Source: Flavobacterium humidisoli
GTDB lineage: Bacteria; Bacteroidota; Bacteroidia; Flavobacteriales; Flavobacteriaceae
Length of the DNA stretch: 64,000 nt
Reading direction: 5' to 3'
NCBI RefSeq assembly: GCF_023272795.1
Contig: NZ_CP096829.1
Location: forward strand, 1,240,001 to 1,304,000
Under the pieces are notes generated by a model, which saw only the letters and a program-made list of their open reading frames with translations, made no database searches and was not told where the DNA came from. This document shows, piece by piece, positions 1 through 7,715 of the stretch; positions within the stretch are counted from its first letter, which is position 1, and every line of letters starts with the position of its first letter. A program made the position numbers and the translations under genes.

Positions 1-119
1 CGTTCAGAATCAAACTGAATACCAGATTTTCCTTCGTATAACGAATCTTTTACTTCGTCTAAAGAAGTTCCGATACAAGAATAAATTCCCATTCCAGTAA
101 TTACAACTCGTCTATTCAT
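1..119 (-). CDS. beta-ketoacyl-ACP synthase, N-terminal fragment (cut by window edge)
   Basis: The first 39 codons of a minus-strand gene start at base 119 and run off the left edge. The peptide opens MNRRVVITGMGIYSCIG, the usual N-terminus of FabF/FabB-type condensing enzymes (compare the complete FabF at 53087-54340, which opens MALRRVVVTGLGALTPIG). The catalytic Cys and His residues lie outside the window. Lying next to a ketoacyl reductase and a tyrosine ammonia-lyase, it most likely belongs to the flexirubin/aryl-polyene chain-building set rather than to primary fatty acid synthesis. That assignment is inferred from context. Confidence 0.8.
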   Translation of the reverse strand, partial: MNRRVVITGMGIYSCIGTSLDEVKDSLYEGKSGIQFDSE

Positions 120-261
120 CGTCTTTCAAAAGTAATTTTTTATCCTTAAAGTGTAATTTTTAAAACAAAGGCACAAAGTTTTTATTTTTTAATCTTGCCG
201 CAAAGGCACTAAGACACAAAGTTTTTTTAAGTCTTTTTTGCTAAAAACTTTGCAACTTAGC

Positions 262-279
262 TCCCGATAGCTATCGGGA
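262..279. repeat. 18-base perfect palindrome, interspersed repeat
   Basis: The core CCCGATAGCTATCGGG is a perfect palindrome flanked by T and A. An identical 18-base copy occurs at 10417-10434. The surrounding gap (120-330) also carries AT-rich repeats built on 'GCACAAAGTTTTT' and 'GCAAAGGCAC', with no coding potential seen. Confidence 0.8.
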
Positions 280-330
280 TTGCGAGCAATTTTTAAAACT
301 TAAAAACAAACTTCGCAAACATAGTATTCT

Positions 331-1062
331 TTAAGAATATATTCCGCCGTTAATATTGATAATTTCTCCTGTAATATAGCTTGCTTTTTTAGAAATCAAA
401 AAGCTTACCAAATCTGCAACTTCTTCGGCTTCGCCAAAACGGTTTACCGGAATAAGTTTTAATAATTCTTTTTCGTCCAGCTCGCTCGTCATATCAGTTC
501 TGATAAAACCTGGGGCTACAGCATTAACTGTAATATTTCTTTTTGCAACTTCCTGAGCCAGAGCTTTGGTTGCTGCTACAATTGCACCTTTTGCAGCCGA
601 ATAATTGGTTTGTCCCGCAGTACCTTTTACTCCAGAAACCGAAACCATATTTACGATTCGGCCGTATTTATTGCGTAGCATTTTTTGAATAAAAAATTGT
701 GTAACATTAAAGAAACCGTTTACACTTGTATTCATAACGCCGTTCCAGTCTTCTGGTGTCATCCACATAAAAAGACCGTCTTTAGTAATTCCAGCATTGT
801 TGACAATTGCTTCAACCAATTTTTCAGGATTTGCTTCCTGCCAAGCAGTTAAAACACTTTGTACGTTTTCAAAATTAGAAACATTAAAGCCTAAGATTTC
901 TCCTGTCGCGCCTAATTTTTGTACTTCTTGTAATGTTTCTTCGGCAGCTGTTTGATTCGAATGATAGTTAATCAGAATATGATAATCGGATTCTACGGCC
1001 AGTTTTTTACAAATCGCACTTCCAATTCCTCTCGAACCGCCTGTTACTAATACACACTTCAT
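331..1062 (-). CDS. 3-oxoacyl-ACP reductase, SDR family (FabG-like), flexirubin locus
   Basis: A 243-residue classical short-chain dehydrogenase. It has the NADP-binding TGGSRGIG motif at residues 8-15, an NNAG motif near residue 88, and the catalytic YSAAK motif near residue 154, so all tetrad elements are present. Length and motifs match FabG-type 3-ketoacyl-ACP reductases, which reduce the beta-keto group during chain extension. The neighbouring ketosynthase fragment and tyrosine ammonia-lyase suggest it acts in aryl-polyene (flexirubin) assembly, not core fatty acid synthesis. The role is inferred from context; the SDR family itself is certain. Confidence 0.85.
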   Translation of the reverse strand: MKCVLVTGGSRGIGSAICKKLAVESDYHILINYHSNQTAAEETLQEVQKLGATGEILGFNVSNFENVQSVLTAWQEANPEKLVEAIVNNAGITKDGLFMWMTPEDWNGVMNTSVNGFFNVTQFFIQKMLRNKYGRIVNMVSVSGVKGTAGQTNYSAAKGAIVAATKALAQEVAKRNITVNAVAPGFIRTDMTSELDEKELLKLIPVNRFGEAEEVADLVSFLISKKASYITGEIININGGIYS

Positions 1063-1157
1063 TTATGTAGGGTTTATTTTTATTCGTCATAAAATGAAAC
1101 CGCTTTATAGAATGCGATTTCATTTATGCAAATTTCTAATTTATTTGGAGATAAATA

Positions 1158-2384
1158 TTATTTCTTTTTTTTCGGTGCTGATTTTGCAGCTGGTTTCGCT
1201 GCAGGCTTAGTTTCTTGTTTTGGTTTTTCGGCAGAAACAGGAGCTGCAGCTGGCTGAGGTTTTTCAGCGCTTTTAGAAAACAATTCAGCATTTTCAAACC
1301 ATTGGTTGGCTAAAACGGTTCCATCTGGTTTTAGAAATCCCCATTTTCCTTCGTTTTTTACTCGGGCAACGCCATCAATAAATCCTTTGTCTTGTTGCAC
1401 AAACATCGCAATAATAGCGTTTGTTGTAATGCCGTATTGTGTTGGAATTACCAGTTTTCCAGATTCGTTGATGAATCCCCAATTGCTTTCTTTTACTGGA
1501 GCCAGACCGTTTGTGCTAAAAACTTCTGCGTCACTGTAAGTTGGTTCAATTACAAATTTTCCTTCTGGATTAATGAATCCCCATTTTTTTCCAACTAAAA
1601 CTGGCGCTAGATTTTTTGAGAACGCTTTTCCTTTATCATAAATAGGAAGAATGGCCCAATTTCCTTTTAAATCGATATAACCAATTTTTCCGTTCTTTTT
1701 GGCAAACGTCAAATCTTGAGTTTCAAAATCCCAGATTTTTTCAGCTCCATCAACGGGAATAAATTTTCCGCCGCTTACCAATCCGAAAGTTTTCTCTTTT
1801 CTAGCCCAAGTTGTTCCTTTAAAATAATTTCCAACTTCGGCATAAACCGGTTCAACCAATTCTTTTCCGTTGGTATCAATAATTCCCCAGTTTTTGTTCA
1901 GTTCTACTCTGGCGTAACCATTTTCAAAAGGTTTGATCTGATCGTATTTTGGTTCTAAAACAACAGTCATTTTATTGTTGATTAGCCCCACTTTATTGTT
2001 TTGTCTGAAGAAAGCAACTCCATCATTAAAATCAAATACTTTGTCAGAAACCGGTGCTTTTTGAATTTCTCCTTTTGTATTAATATAAACCCAGTCTTTA
2101 TCTTTTTGTACAACTGCGATTCCGCTATTAAAATCTTTAGCATCTTTAAAATCGGCTGGAATTACCCAGGTTCCTTTGGCATCTATAAATCCCCATTTTC
2201 CGCCATTTTCTACAGCAGCTAAGCCTTCAGAAAAACTTCTGGCAGATTTGTATTGCGGTTCGATTTTAAAAGATCCATCTTTAGAAAGATATCCAATTTT
2301 GGAATTTTTCTTCACTAATGCCAATTCTTGACTATTAACAAATTGAATGCAGCTTAGCAATAAAAAAACAAGTGACTTTTTCAT
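1158..2384 (-). CDS. secreted WG-repeat protein
   Basis: A 408-residue protein with an N-terminal signal peptide (MKKSLVFLLLSCIQ then FVNSQ). It is almost entirely WG repeats: units carrying K.GFI, WG.I/F and 'I.P.Y..A..F..GLA.V' recur about every 40-45 residues. The tail is rich in Lys, Ala and Pro and ends in a run of Lys. The start at 2384 is preferred over 2399 because it puts the basic signal peptide first. WG-repeat proteins are presumed beta-rich binding modules with no known enzyme activity. It sits between the ketoacyl reductase and the ammonia-lyase on the same strand, so it may be co-transcribed with them, but a pigment role is only a guess. Confidence 0.8.
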   Translation of the reverse strand: MKKSLVFLLLSCIQFVNSQELALVKKNSKIGYLSKDGSFKIEPQYKSARSFSEGLAAVENGGKWGFIDAKGTWVIPADFKDAKDFNSGIAVVQKDKDWVYINTKGEIQKAPVSDKVFDFNDGVAFFRQNNKVGLINNKMTVVLEPKYDQIKPFENGYARVELNKNWGIIDTNGKELVEPVYAEVGNYFKGTTWARKEKTFGLVSGGKFIPVDGAEKIWDFETQDLTFAKKNGKIGYIDLKGNWAILPIYDKGKAFSKNLAPVLVGKKWGFINPEGKFVIEPTYSDAEVFSTNGLAPVKESNWGFINESGKLVIPTQYGITTNAIIAMFVQQDKGFIDGVARVKNEGKWGFLKPDGTVLANQWFENAELFSKSAEKPQPAAAPVSAEKPKQETKPAAKPAAKSAPKKKK

Positions 2385-2424
2385 GATTTTAAGATTCAAT
2401 ATTAATACTGTAAAACAAATATTT

Positions 2425-3945
2425 TTAACTGTTTATCAAATAATCTTTTACTTTTTGAACAAAAGGATACATTACCTGATCTTCTTTAAATTCTGGAATT
2501 ATTTTACGAACATCGTCGTACCAGTTTCTTGTAACAGACGAAATTTTATCTTTTTGTGCTAAATAATCAATTGCCTGAACGATTGTGATTAATTCGATAG
2601 CTAAAACTTCAAAAGAATTCTCAATAACTTTTGATGTAATTACCGCAGCATTGGTTCCCATACTTACAATGTCTTGATTGTCATTGTTGTTTGGAATACT
2701 ATGAACGTACATTGGGTTTGACAGCATTTGGTTTTCGGCAGTTGTTGAGGTTGCAACAAACTGTACTCCCTGCATTCCGAAATTAAATCCTAACGTTCCT
2801 AAGTTTACAAATGGAGGAAGGATTTCGTTGATTTTTGAATTCAATAAATAATTCAACTGACGTTCTGCAAGCATCGTTAATTTGGTAATAACGATTTTCA
2901 GTTTATCCATTTCAAGGGAAATATAATCTCCGTGGAAATTTCCTCCGTGATAAACGTGTTTGTTTTTTACGTCTATAATTGGATTGTCATTTGCCGAGTT
3001 AAATTCGTCCTCTAAAATAGAAGCTACATTATTTATAGTTTCTAAAACAGGTCCCAAAATTTGAGGCACACATCTTAGTGAATAATATTCTTGAACTTTT
3101 TCTTTGAAGATTTCTTCGGTATTTTCTCCAGAATATAAATGGTCTTCTCTTTTACGGATTAAAGTACTGTCAGAAAGATTTTTTCTCATTCTTTCCGCCA
3201 CTTCCTGCTGTCCTTTATGACGTTTGGTTTGGTTTAATTCTGCTGAGAAATGATCATCATAAGCTTGAACCAATTCGTTAATTGCGCAAGAAGCTTTTAG
3301 CGACCAATCTAATAATTTTTGAGCATAATGAACATTTACAACGCCAATTCCTGTCATTACAGAAGTTCCGTTGATTAATGCCAGACCTTCTCTAATTTCT
3401 ACTTGAATTGGTTTTAAACCTTCAATTTCGAAAACTTCTGGAGTTGGTCTTCTTTCTCCTTTATAAAAAACCTCGCCTTCACCAATTAACACTAAAGCTA
3501 AATGCGATAATTGCACCAAGTCACCGCTGGCACCCACGCCGCCGTGTTCAAAAATTAAGGGCGTAATATCTCTATTGATTAGTTCTGCCATTAAATGAAT
3601 TACAGAAGGATGAACTCCTGAATTTCCTAAAGACAAAGTATTTAATCTTGCTAAAATTGCAGCTTTTGCACACTCAGGACTTAATGGTTTTCCTGTTCCA
3701 GAAGAGTGGCTTCTAATTAAATTATATTGTAATTGAATTTGATCAGACTCTTTAATTCTATATTGAGCCATTGGGCCAAACCCAGTATTTACTCCGTATA
3801 TAACTTTGTTTCCTGAGAATTCTTTTAAGAAATTAAAACTCTCATTTACTCTGTTTAGAACGACATCACTAATTTTAACTTTTTGATTTCCAAATATTAT
3901 GGATTCAAATTCCGTTAAACTTAAATATTCATTAATTGTATTCAT
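2425..3945 (-). CDS. tyrosine ammonia-lyase (MIO-dependent aromatic amino acid lyase)
   Basis: A 506-residue lyase. Ala-Ser-Gly at 139-141 forms the MIO electrophile (context GGVGASGDLVQLSH), and Tyr50 in YGVNTGFG is the catalytic base. Later family blocks NDNPI and QDIVSMGTNAA are intact. Length and sequence closely match what I recall of the characterised F. johnsoniae tyrosine ammonia-lyase. The selectivity position reads Arg-Ser-His at 78-80, as in that enzyme. It deaminates L-tyrosine to 4-coumarate, the starter of the flexirubin aryl head group. Histidine ammonia-lyase is the alternative annotation, but no hut genes are nearby. It is divergent from the halogenase-like gene at 4047. Confidence 0.9.
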   Translation of the reverse strand: MNTINEYLSLTEFESIIFGNQKVKISDVVLNRVNESFNFLKEFSGNKVIYGVNTGFGPMAQYRIKESDQIQLQYNLIRSHSSGTGKPLSPECAKAAILARLNTLSLGNSGVHPSVIHLMAELINRDITPLIFEHGGVGASGDLVQLSHLALVLIGEGEVFYKGERRPTPEVFEIEGLKPIQVEIREGLALINGTSVMTGIGVVNVHYAQKLLDWSLKASCAINELVQAYDDHFSAELNQTKRHKGQQEVAERMRKNLSDSTLIRKREDHLYSGENTEEIFKEKVQEYYSLRCVPQILGPVLETINNVASILEDEFNSANDNPIIDVKNKHVYHGGNFHGDYISLEMDKLKIVITKLTMLAERQLNYLLNSKINEILPPFVNLGTLGFNFGMQGVQFVATSTTAENQMLSNPMYVHSIPNNNDNQDIVSMGTNAAVITSKVIENSFEVLAIELITIVQAIDYLAQKDKISSVTRNWYDDVRKIIPEFKEDQVMYPFVQKVKDYLINS

Positions 3946-3981
3946 TAAATCGATTTTGGTTGTGCTAATTTAATTTTATTT

Positions 3982-4007
3982 ATCAAAATAAATGTAGTTA
4001 TTTTGAT
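3982..4007. promoter_or_regulatory. inverted repeat between divergent pigment genes (possible operator)
   Basis: ATCAAAATAA at 3982-3991 and TTATTTTGAT at 3998-4007 are a perfect 10-base inverted repeat with a 6-base spacer, centred in the 101-base gap between the divergent ammonia-lyase and halogenase genes. A direct repeat, ATGTAGGC, follows at 4006-4013 and 4016-4023, one helical turn apart. Position and symmetry suggest a regulator site shared by both genes. No regulator gene is adjacent. Confidence 0.45.
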
Positions 4008-4046
4008 GTAGGCAAATGTAGGCTAATTAATGATAATAATTCTAAT

Positions 4047-5297
4047 ATGACAAAGGAGTTTGTTGATGTTTTAGTGATTGGTGCAGGACCATCTGGATGT
4101 GTTTCGGCATCGTATCTTTATAAAAACAACGTAAAGGTTAAGGTTGTAGAAAAAACAAAGTTTCCGAGACTTGTAGTAGGAGAAAGTCTTATTCCTCGAG
4201 TTATGGATCATTTTGCTGAAGCAGAATTGTTTGAAGCGCTTGATGCGATGAACTTCGAAAAAAAATTAGGAGCTCGTTTTATTAGAGGGGAAGAAATCTG
4301 CAATTTTGATTTTAGTATAAAATTTGGCGAAGGCTGGGACTGGACTTGGCAAGTTCCTAGAGCTGATTTTGACAATACAATGGCGCAGGAAATTGTTAGA
4401 AAAGGAATTGATCTGGAATTTGAAACAGAGGTTTTGGAAGTTTCTTTTGAGGGGAAAAATTCAAAAACTATCGTAAAAGATGCAGCGGGAAACCTAAAAG
4501 AAATTCACGCTAAATTTATCATCGATTCAAGCGGATACGGACGTGTTTTGCCAAGACTTTTAGATTTGGATACTCCGTCAAAACTAGACCCGCATTCTTC
4601 TATTTTTACACATGTTAAAGATATTAATAGAGAAGAAGGGGTAGAGGGAACTCAGATTTCTTTTGATATTTTGGAAACCGAAGTTTGGCTTTGGGTAATT
4701 CCGTTTTCGAATGGAAATACGAGTTTGGGAGTTGTTGGTCCGACCGATTTTATCAATTCTCTTTCTGAAAATAAAGATAATGCTGAGGCTCTCCGAAATG
4801 CCATTCAGAAATCGGATTATTATATTAAAAGATTTGCCGGAACTGAATTTTTATTCGAGCCAGTTAAATTAGAAAATTATTCAAGGGCAGTAAAAAGAAT
4901 GTACGGCGATGGTTTTGCTTTAACTGGAAATAGTTCTGAATTTTTAGACCCAGTTTTCTCATCTGGTGTAGCTTTTGCAACTGAATCTGGAATGCTGGCG
5001 GCAAAATTATACTTAAAAGAATCGCAAGGAATTTCTGTTGACTGGGAAGTTGAATTTACGCAATACATGAAACGCGGAATTGCGGTTTTCACGACATACG
5101 TACAAGAATGGTATACAGGAAATCTTCAGACTTTATTTTTCCATCAGCCTGAAAATCCAGATGTGAAAGAAAAAATATGTTCTGTATTGGCAGGATATGT
5201 TTGGAATGAAGAAAATCCGTTTGTTAAAAAACATGATCACGTAATAGCCAATATGGCGTATTTATTAAATATGCAAAAAGAACAAAGCCCTGAATAA
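4047..5297 (+). CDS. FAD-dependent halogenase-like oxidoreductase, flexirubin locus
   Basis: A 416-residue flavoprotein of the tryptophan/phenol halogenase family. It has the FAD-binding GAGPSG at 12-17, the GES-IP block at 45-50, and Trp-Leu-Trp-Val-Ile-Pro at 214-219, which matches the family WxWxIP signature exactly. Lys73 sits where the catalytic lysine of flavin halogenases is expected, and DPVFSSG at 301-307 resembles the chloride-binding segment of phenol-type enzymes. Some flexirubins carry a chlorinated ring, so halogenation of the aryl head group is plausible; ring hydroxylation is the alternative, since many family members in pigment clusters are untested. Divergent from the ammonia-lyase. 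A terminator overlaps its stop codon. Confidence 0.75.
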   Translation: MTKEFVDVLVIGAGPSGCVSASYLYKNNVKVKVVEKTKFPRLVVGESLIPRVMDHFAEAELFEALDAMNFEKKLGARFIRGEEICNFDFSIKFGEGWDWTWQVPRADFDNTMAQEIVRKGIDLEFETEVLEVSFEGKNSKTIVKDAAGNLKEIHAKFIIDSSGYGRVLPRLLDLDTPSKLDPHSSIFTHVKDINREEGVEGTQISFDILETEVWLWVIPFSNGNTSLGVVGPTDFINSLSENKDNAEALRNAIQKSDYYIKRFAGTEFLFEPVKLENYSRAVKRMYGDGFALTGNSSEFLDPVFSSGVAFATESGMLAAKLYLKESQGISVDWEVEFTQYMKRGIAVFTTYVQEWYTGNLQTLFFHQPENPDVKEKICSVLAGYVWNEENPFVKKHDHVIANMAYLLNMQKEQSPE

Positions 5298-5307
5298 TCA
5301 GGGCTTT
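5284..5307 (+). terminator. Rho-independent terminator overlapping the halogenase-like stop codon
   Basis: AAAGCCCTGA at 5284-5293 pairs perfectly with TCAGGGCTTT at 5298-5307 around a 4-base loop, followed by more T. The stop codon TAA (5295-5297) lies in the loop. Confidence 0.9.
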
Positions 5308-5338
5308 TTTATAGAAAGATAATTCATTTTCTAGATTC

Positions 5339-5514
5339 ATTCCGTAGGAATGTCTCATCGGTAGAATATGAAATTTGAATTGCGATAATACGTTCCGTAG
5401 GAACGTTTGATTAATTGATTCAGGTATATTATTTCCGTAAATCAGATGTCCCTACAGGACATTCATGCAAAACGACAATATTTTTTTCTACCGATCAGAT
5501 ATTCCTAACGGAAT
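5339..5514. repeat. nested interspersed repeat, four related units
   Basis: Four related units fill this gap: 5339-5366 and 5391-5411 in direct orientation, 5441-5463 and 5486-5514 inverted. The shared core is TTCCGTAGGAA followed by a TGAT or TCGGTAGAA tail. The outer pair would form a long imperfect hairpin and the inner pair a second one inside it. No ORF is present. It looks like a small non-autonomous interspersed element. Confidence 0.7.
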
Positions 5515-5526
5515 ATTTTTAATCAA

Positions 5527-5862
5527 TTACAATTCGAATATTTTATCCATTACAATCCATTTTTGTCCGGGTTTTGCCCAAGGTAAAGCTTGCTGAAATT
5601 TCCACATTAAAGTTTCCCATTCCTGAACTTTTTCATTTTCAGCATCGGCTTTGTCTTTTTTCTCAAAAGAAAAATTCTCGTCGCCTTCGATGATCATAAA
5701 CAATCTATTTCCTGTGCAATAAATATCCAAAACTAAAATTCCAGCATCTTGAATGCTTTTTTTTATTTCTGGCCAAATACTTTCATGCAGTTGTTTGTAT
5801 TCTGCAATTAAATTTGCGTCGTCTTTTAAGTCTAGTGCAAGACAAAATTTTTGAGCTGCCAT
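5527..5862 (-). CDS. L-rhamnose/L-fucose mutarotase family protein (RhaM-like)
   Basis: A 111-residue protein of the small mutarotase (DUF718/RhaM) family. It has the YKQLHESIWPEI helix near residues 23-34 and the Trp-rich C-terminal segment, with conserved His26, Tyr48 and Trp residues. The family interconverts alpha and beta anomers of 6-deoxy sugars. It is the last gene of a minus-strand run with an FAH hydrolase 4 bases upstream. With that set, L-fucose is the more likely sugar, but L-rhamnose cannot be excluded. Confidence 0.8.
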   Translation of the reverse strand: MAAQKFCLALDLKDDANLIAEYKQLHESIWPEIKKSIQDAGILVLDIYCTGNRLFMIIEGDENFSFEKKDKADAENEKVQEWETLMWKFQQALPWAKPGQKWIVMDKIFEL

Positions 5863-5866
5863 AATT

Positions 5867-6724
5867 TTATTTTTGTTGATAAGCTACAGCAGTCTGTTTA
5901 CTTGTACCTAAACCTTCAATTCCTAATTCGATTACGTCGCCTGCTTTAATGTAAATTGGATCTGGTTTGATTCCTAAACCAACTCCTGGAGGCGTTCCTG
6001 TACTGATAACATCGCCAGGAAGCAGGGTCATAAACTGACTTAAGTAATGTAATAAAAACGGAATTTTAAAAATCAAGTTTGAAGTGTTACTGTTTTGGAA
6101 TGTTTTTCCGTTTACAGTTAACCACATTTTAAGATTGTTTACATCACCAATTTCGTCTGGAGTCGCCATAATTGGTCCAAGAGGAGCGAAAGTATCAGAA
6201 CCTTTTCCTTTTGCCCATTGTCCGCCACGCTCGATTTGGAATGCTCTTTCGCTGTAATCGTTCAAAAGACAGTATCCAGCGATATAATTTGGTGCATCTT
6301 CTTCAGAAACATAGCTGGCTTTTTTACCTACGACAAATGCCAATTCTACTTCCCAGTCTGTTTTTTCGCTGTTTTTTGGGATAATCAAATTGTCATTTGG
6401 CCCGCATAAAGAAGTTGTAGATTTAAAGAAAATAATTGGTTCTTCTGGAATTGCAGCGCCAGTTTCTTCACAGTGATCTACATAATTTAATCCGATGCAG
6501 ATAATTTTTGAAGGACGCGCAACCGGCGAACCTAAACGTACTGAATCGCTTACTTCTGGTAAAGATGGATTGTTTTTTAAAGCTTCTTCTAATTTTGCTA
6601 ATCCGTCATTTTCAAAAAAAGCTTCGTTATAATCTGTTACGATAGACGAAACATCATATCTTTTATCATTTAGTAAAACCCCTGGTTTTTCTTTTCCTTC
6701 TTCTCCAAATCTAATAAGTTTCAT
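5867..6724 (-). CDS. fumarylacetoacetate hydrolase family protein (probable 2,4-diketo-3-deoxy-fuconate hydrolase)
   Basis: A 285-residue FAH-family enzyme; the start at 6724 (MKLIRFGEEG) fits the family better than the upstream 6769. The FAH core begins with KIICIGLNYVDHCEE. Metal-binding acidic residues lie in PIIFFKS and DWEVELAFVVGKKA, and the C-terminal GDVISTGTPPGVG motif is intact. In non-phosphorylating L-fucose breakdown, members of this family split 2,4-diketo-3-deoxy-L-fuconate into pyruvate and lactate. The neighbouring mutarotase, SDRs and UxaA-type dehydratase fit that pathway. The exact substrate is inferred from context. Confidence 0.8.
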   Translation of the reverse strand: MKLIRFGEEGKEKPGVLLNDKRYDVSSIVTDYNEAFFENDGLAKLEEALKNNPSLPEVSDSVRLGSPVARPSKIICIGLNYVDHCEETGAAIPEEPIIFFKSTTSLCGPNDNLIIPKNSEKTDWEVELAFVVGKKASYVSEEDAPNYIAGYCLLNDYSERAFQIERGGQWAKGKGSDTFAPLGPIMATPDEIGDVNNLKMWLTVNGKTFQNSNTSNLIFKIPFLLHYLSQFMTLLPGDVISTGTPPGVGLGIKPDPIYIKAGDVIELGIEGLGTSKQTAVAYQQK

Positions 6725-6756
6725 AATCTTTAATTTTTTAGTAAAGTGTTTTTTCT

Positions 6757-6864
6757 GCCACGAATTCACGAATTTTTATAAATCATAATTTGTGAAATTC
6801 GCAGTTATTTTTTTGACGCAAATTTCACAGATTTTTTAATCCTTTTAATTCGTGAATTCGTGGC
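6757..6864. repeat. inverted-repeat element, GCCACGAATTCACGAATT family
   Basis: GCCACGAATTCACGAATT at 6757-6774 is repeated inverted at 6847-6864, enclosing AT-rich sequence with partial copies such as 'AATTTGTGAAATTCGC'. A related pair sits at 10499-10562. It lies just upstream of the FAH gene start and may form a long hairpin in the transcript. Confidence 0.7.
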
Positions 6865-6913
6865 TATTTTTTCGGACAAATTTGAACTCTTTAATCTGTG
6901 GCTATTTCTTTTC

Positions 6914-7678
6914 TTAGTTGTTTAATTTAATAAAACCTCCATCAATTGGGTAATCAGAACCTGTGATGAAAGAAGATTCGTCGCTGCATAAAAACAAAGC
7001 GAGCGTTGCAATTTCTTCTGGTTTCCCCATGCGTCCGATTGGTTGTGACTGAGATAATTTTTCGAAGATTTCTTCTTCTTTTCCAGGATAATTTTTAGAA
7101 ATAAATCCGTCTACGAAAGGGGTATGAACTCGCGCAGGAGAAATAGAATTACATCTGATTTTATCATTCAAATAATCTTTTGCTACTGATAAAGTCATCG
7201 CCATAACCGCTCCTTTTGCAGTAGAATAAGCAAAACGATCCGGAATTCCAACCCAGCAGGCAATAGAAGCCAAGTTTAAAATTACACCTCCGCCAGAACT
7301 TCTAAGCGCAGGAATCGATGCGTGAAGACAGTTGTAAACTCCCTTTACGTTTACATTCATAATACGGTCAAAATCAGATTCTGGAGTTGTGTCTACTTTT
7401 CCAACGTGAGCAATTCCTGCATTGTTTACCAGAATATGAATATTTCCGATTTTTTCGAAAGTTGATTTCACCTGTTCGTGGTTTGAAACGTCGCAGGCGT
7501 GAGCAAAAACATTTCCGCCGTTTGATTTTATTTCTGCAACCGTTTCTTTTGCGCTTTCTTCAGTTAATTCTAAAATATGAACTTCAGCTCCTTGTTTAGC
7601 AAATAAAACCGAAATCGCTCTTCCAATTCCGCTTCCACCGCCCGTGATAATTGCTTTTTTATTTTGTAATGAAAACAT
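6914..7678 (-). CDS. SDR family oxidoreductase (probable 2-keto-3-deoxy-L-fuconate dehydrogenase)
   Basis: A 254-residue classical SDR with TGGGSGIGR at 10-18, NNAG near residue 86 and catalytic YSTAK near residue 152, all intact. It lies between the UxaA-type dehydratase (37 bases upstream) and the FAH hydrolase. In L-fucose and related acid pathways this position is held by the dehydrogenase that oxidises 2-keto-3-deoxy-fuconate to the 2,4-diketo acid. The step is inferred from gene order; the fold and cofactor class are clear. Confidence 0.75.
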   Translation of the reverse strand: MFSLQNKKAIITGGGSGIGRAISVLFAKQGAEVHILELTEESAKETVAEIKSNGGNVFAHACDVSNHEQVKSTFEKIGNIHILVNNAGIAHVGKVDTTPESDFDRIMNVNVKGVYNCLHASIPALRSSGGGVILNLASIACWVGIPDRFAYSTAKGAVMAMTLSVAKDYLNDKIRCNSISPARVHTPFVDGFISKNYPGKEEEIFEKLSQSQPIGRMGKPEEIATLALFLCSDESSFITGSDYPIDGGFIKLNN

Positions 7679-7715
7679 TTGATATAAATTTTTATGAGTT
7701 GTTTTTAATAGTCTT

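Noticed and set aside
2425..3945. Histidine ammonia-lyase annotation
   Set aside because: Very close to the known F. johnsoniae tyrosine ammonia-lyase and no histidine catabolism genes are nearby.
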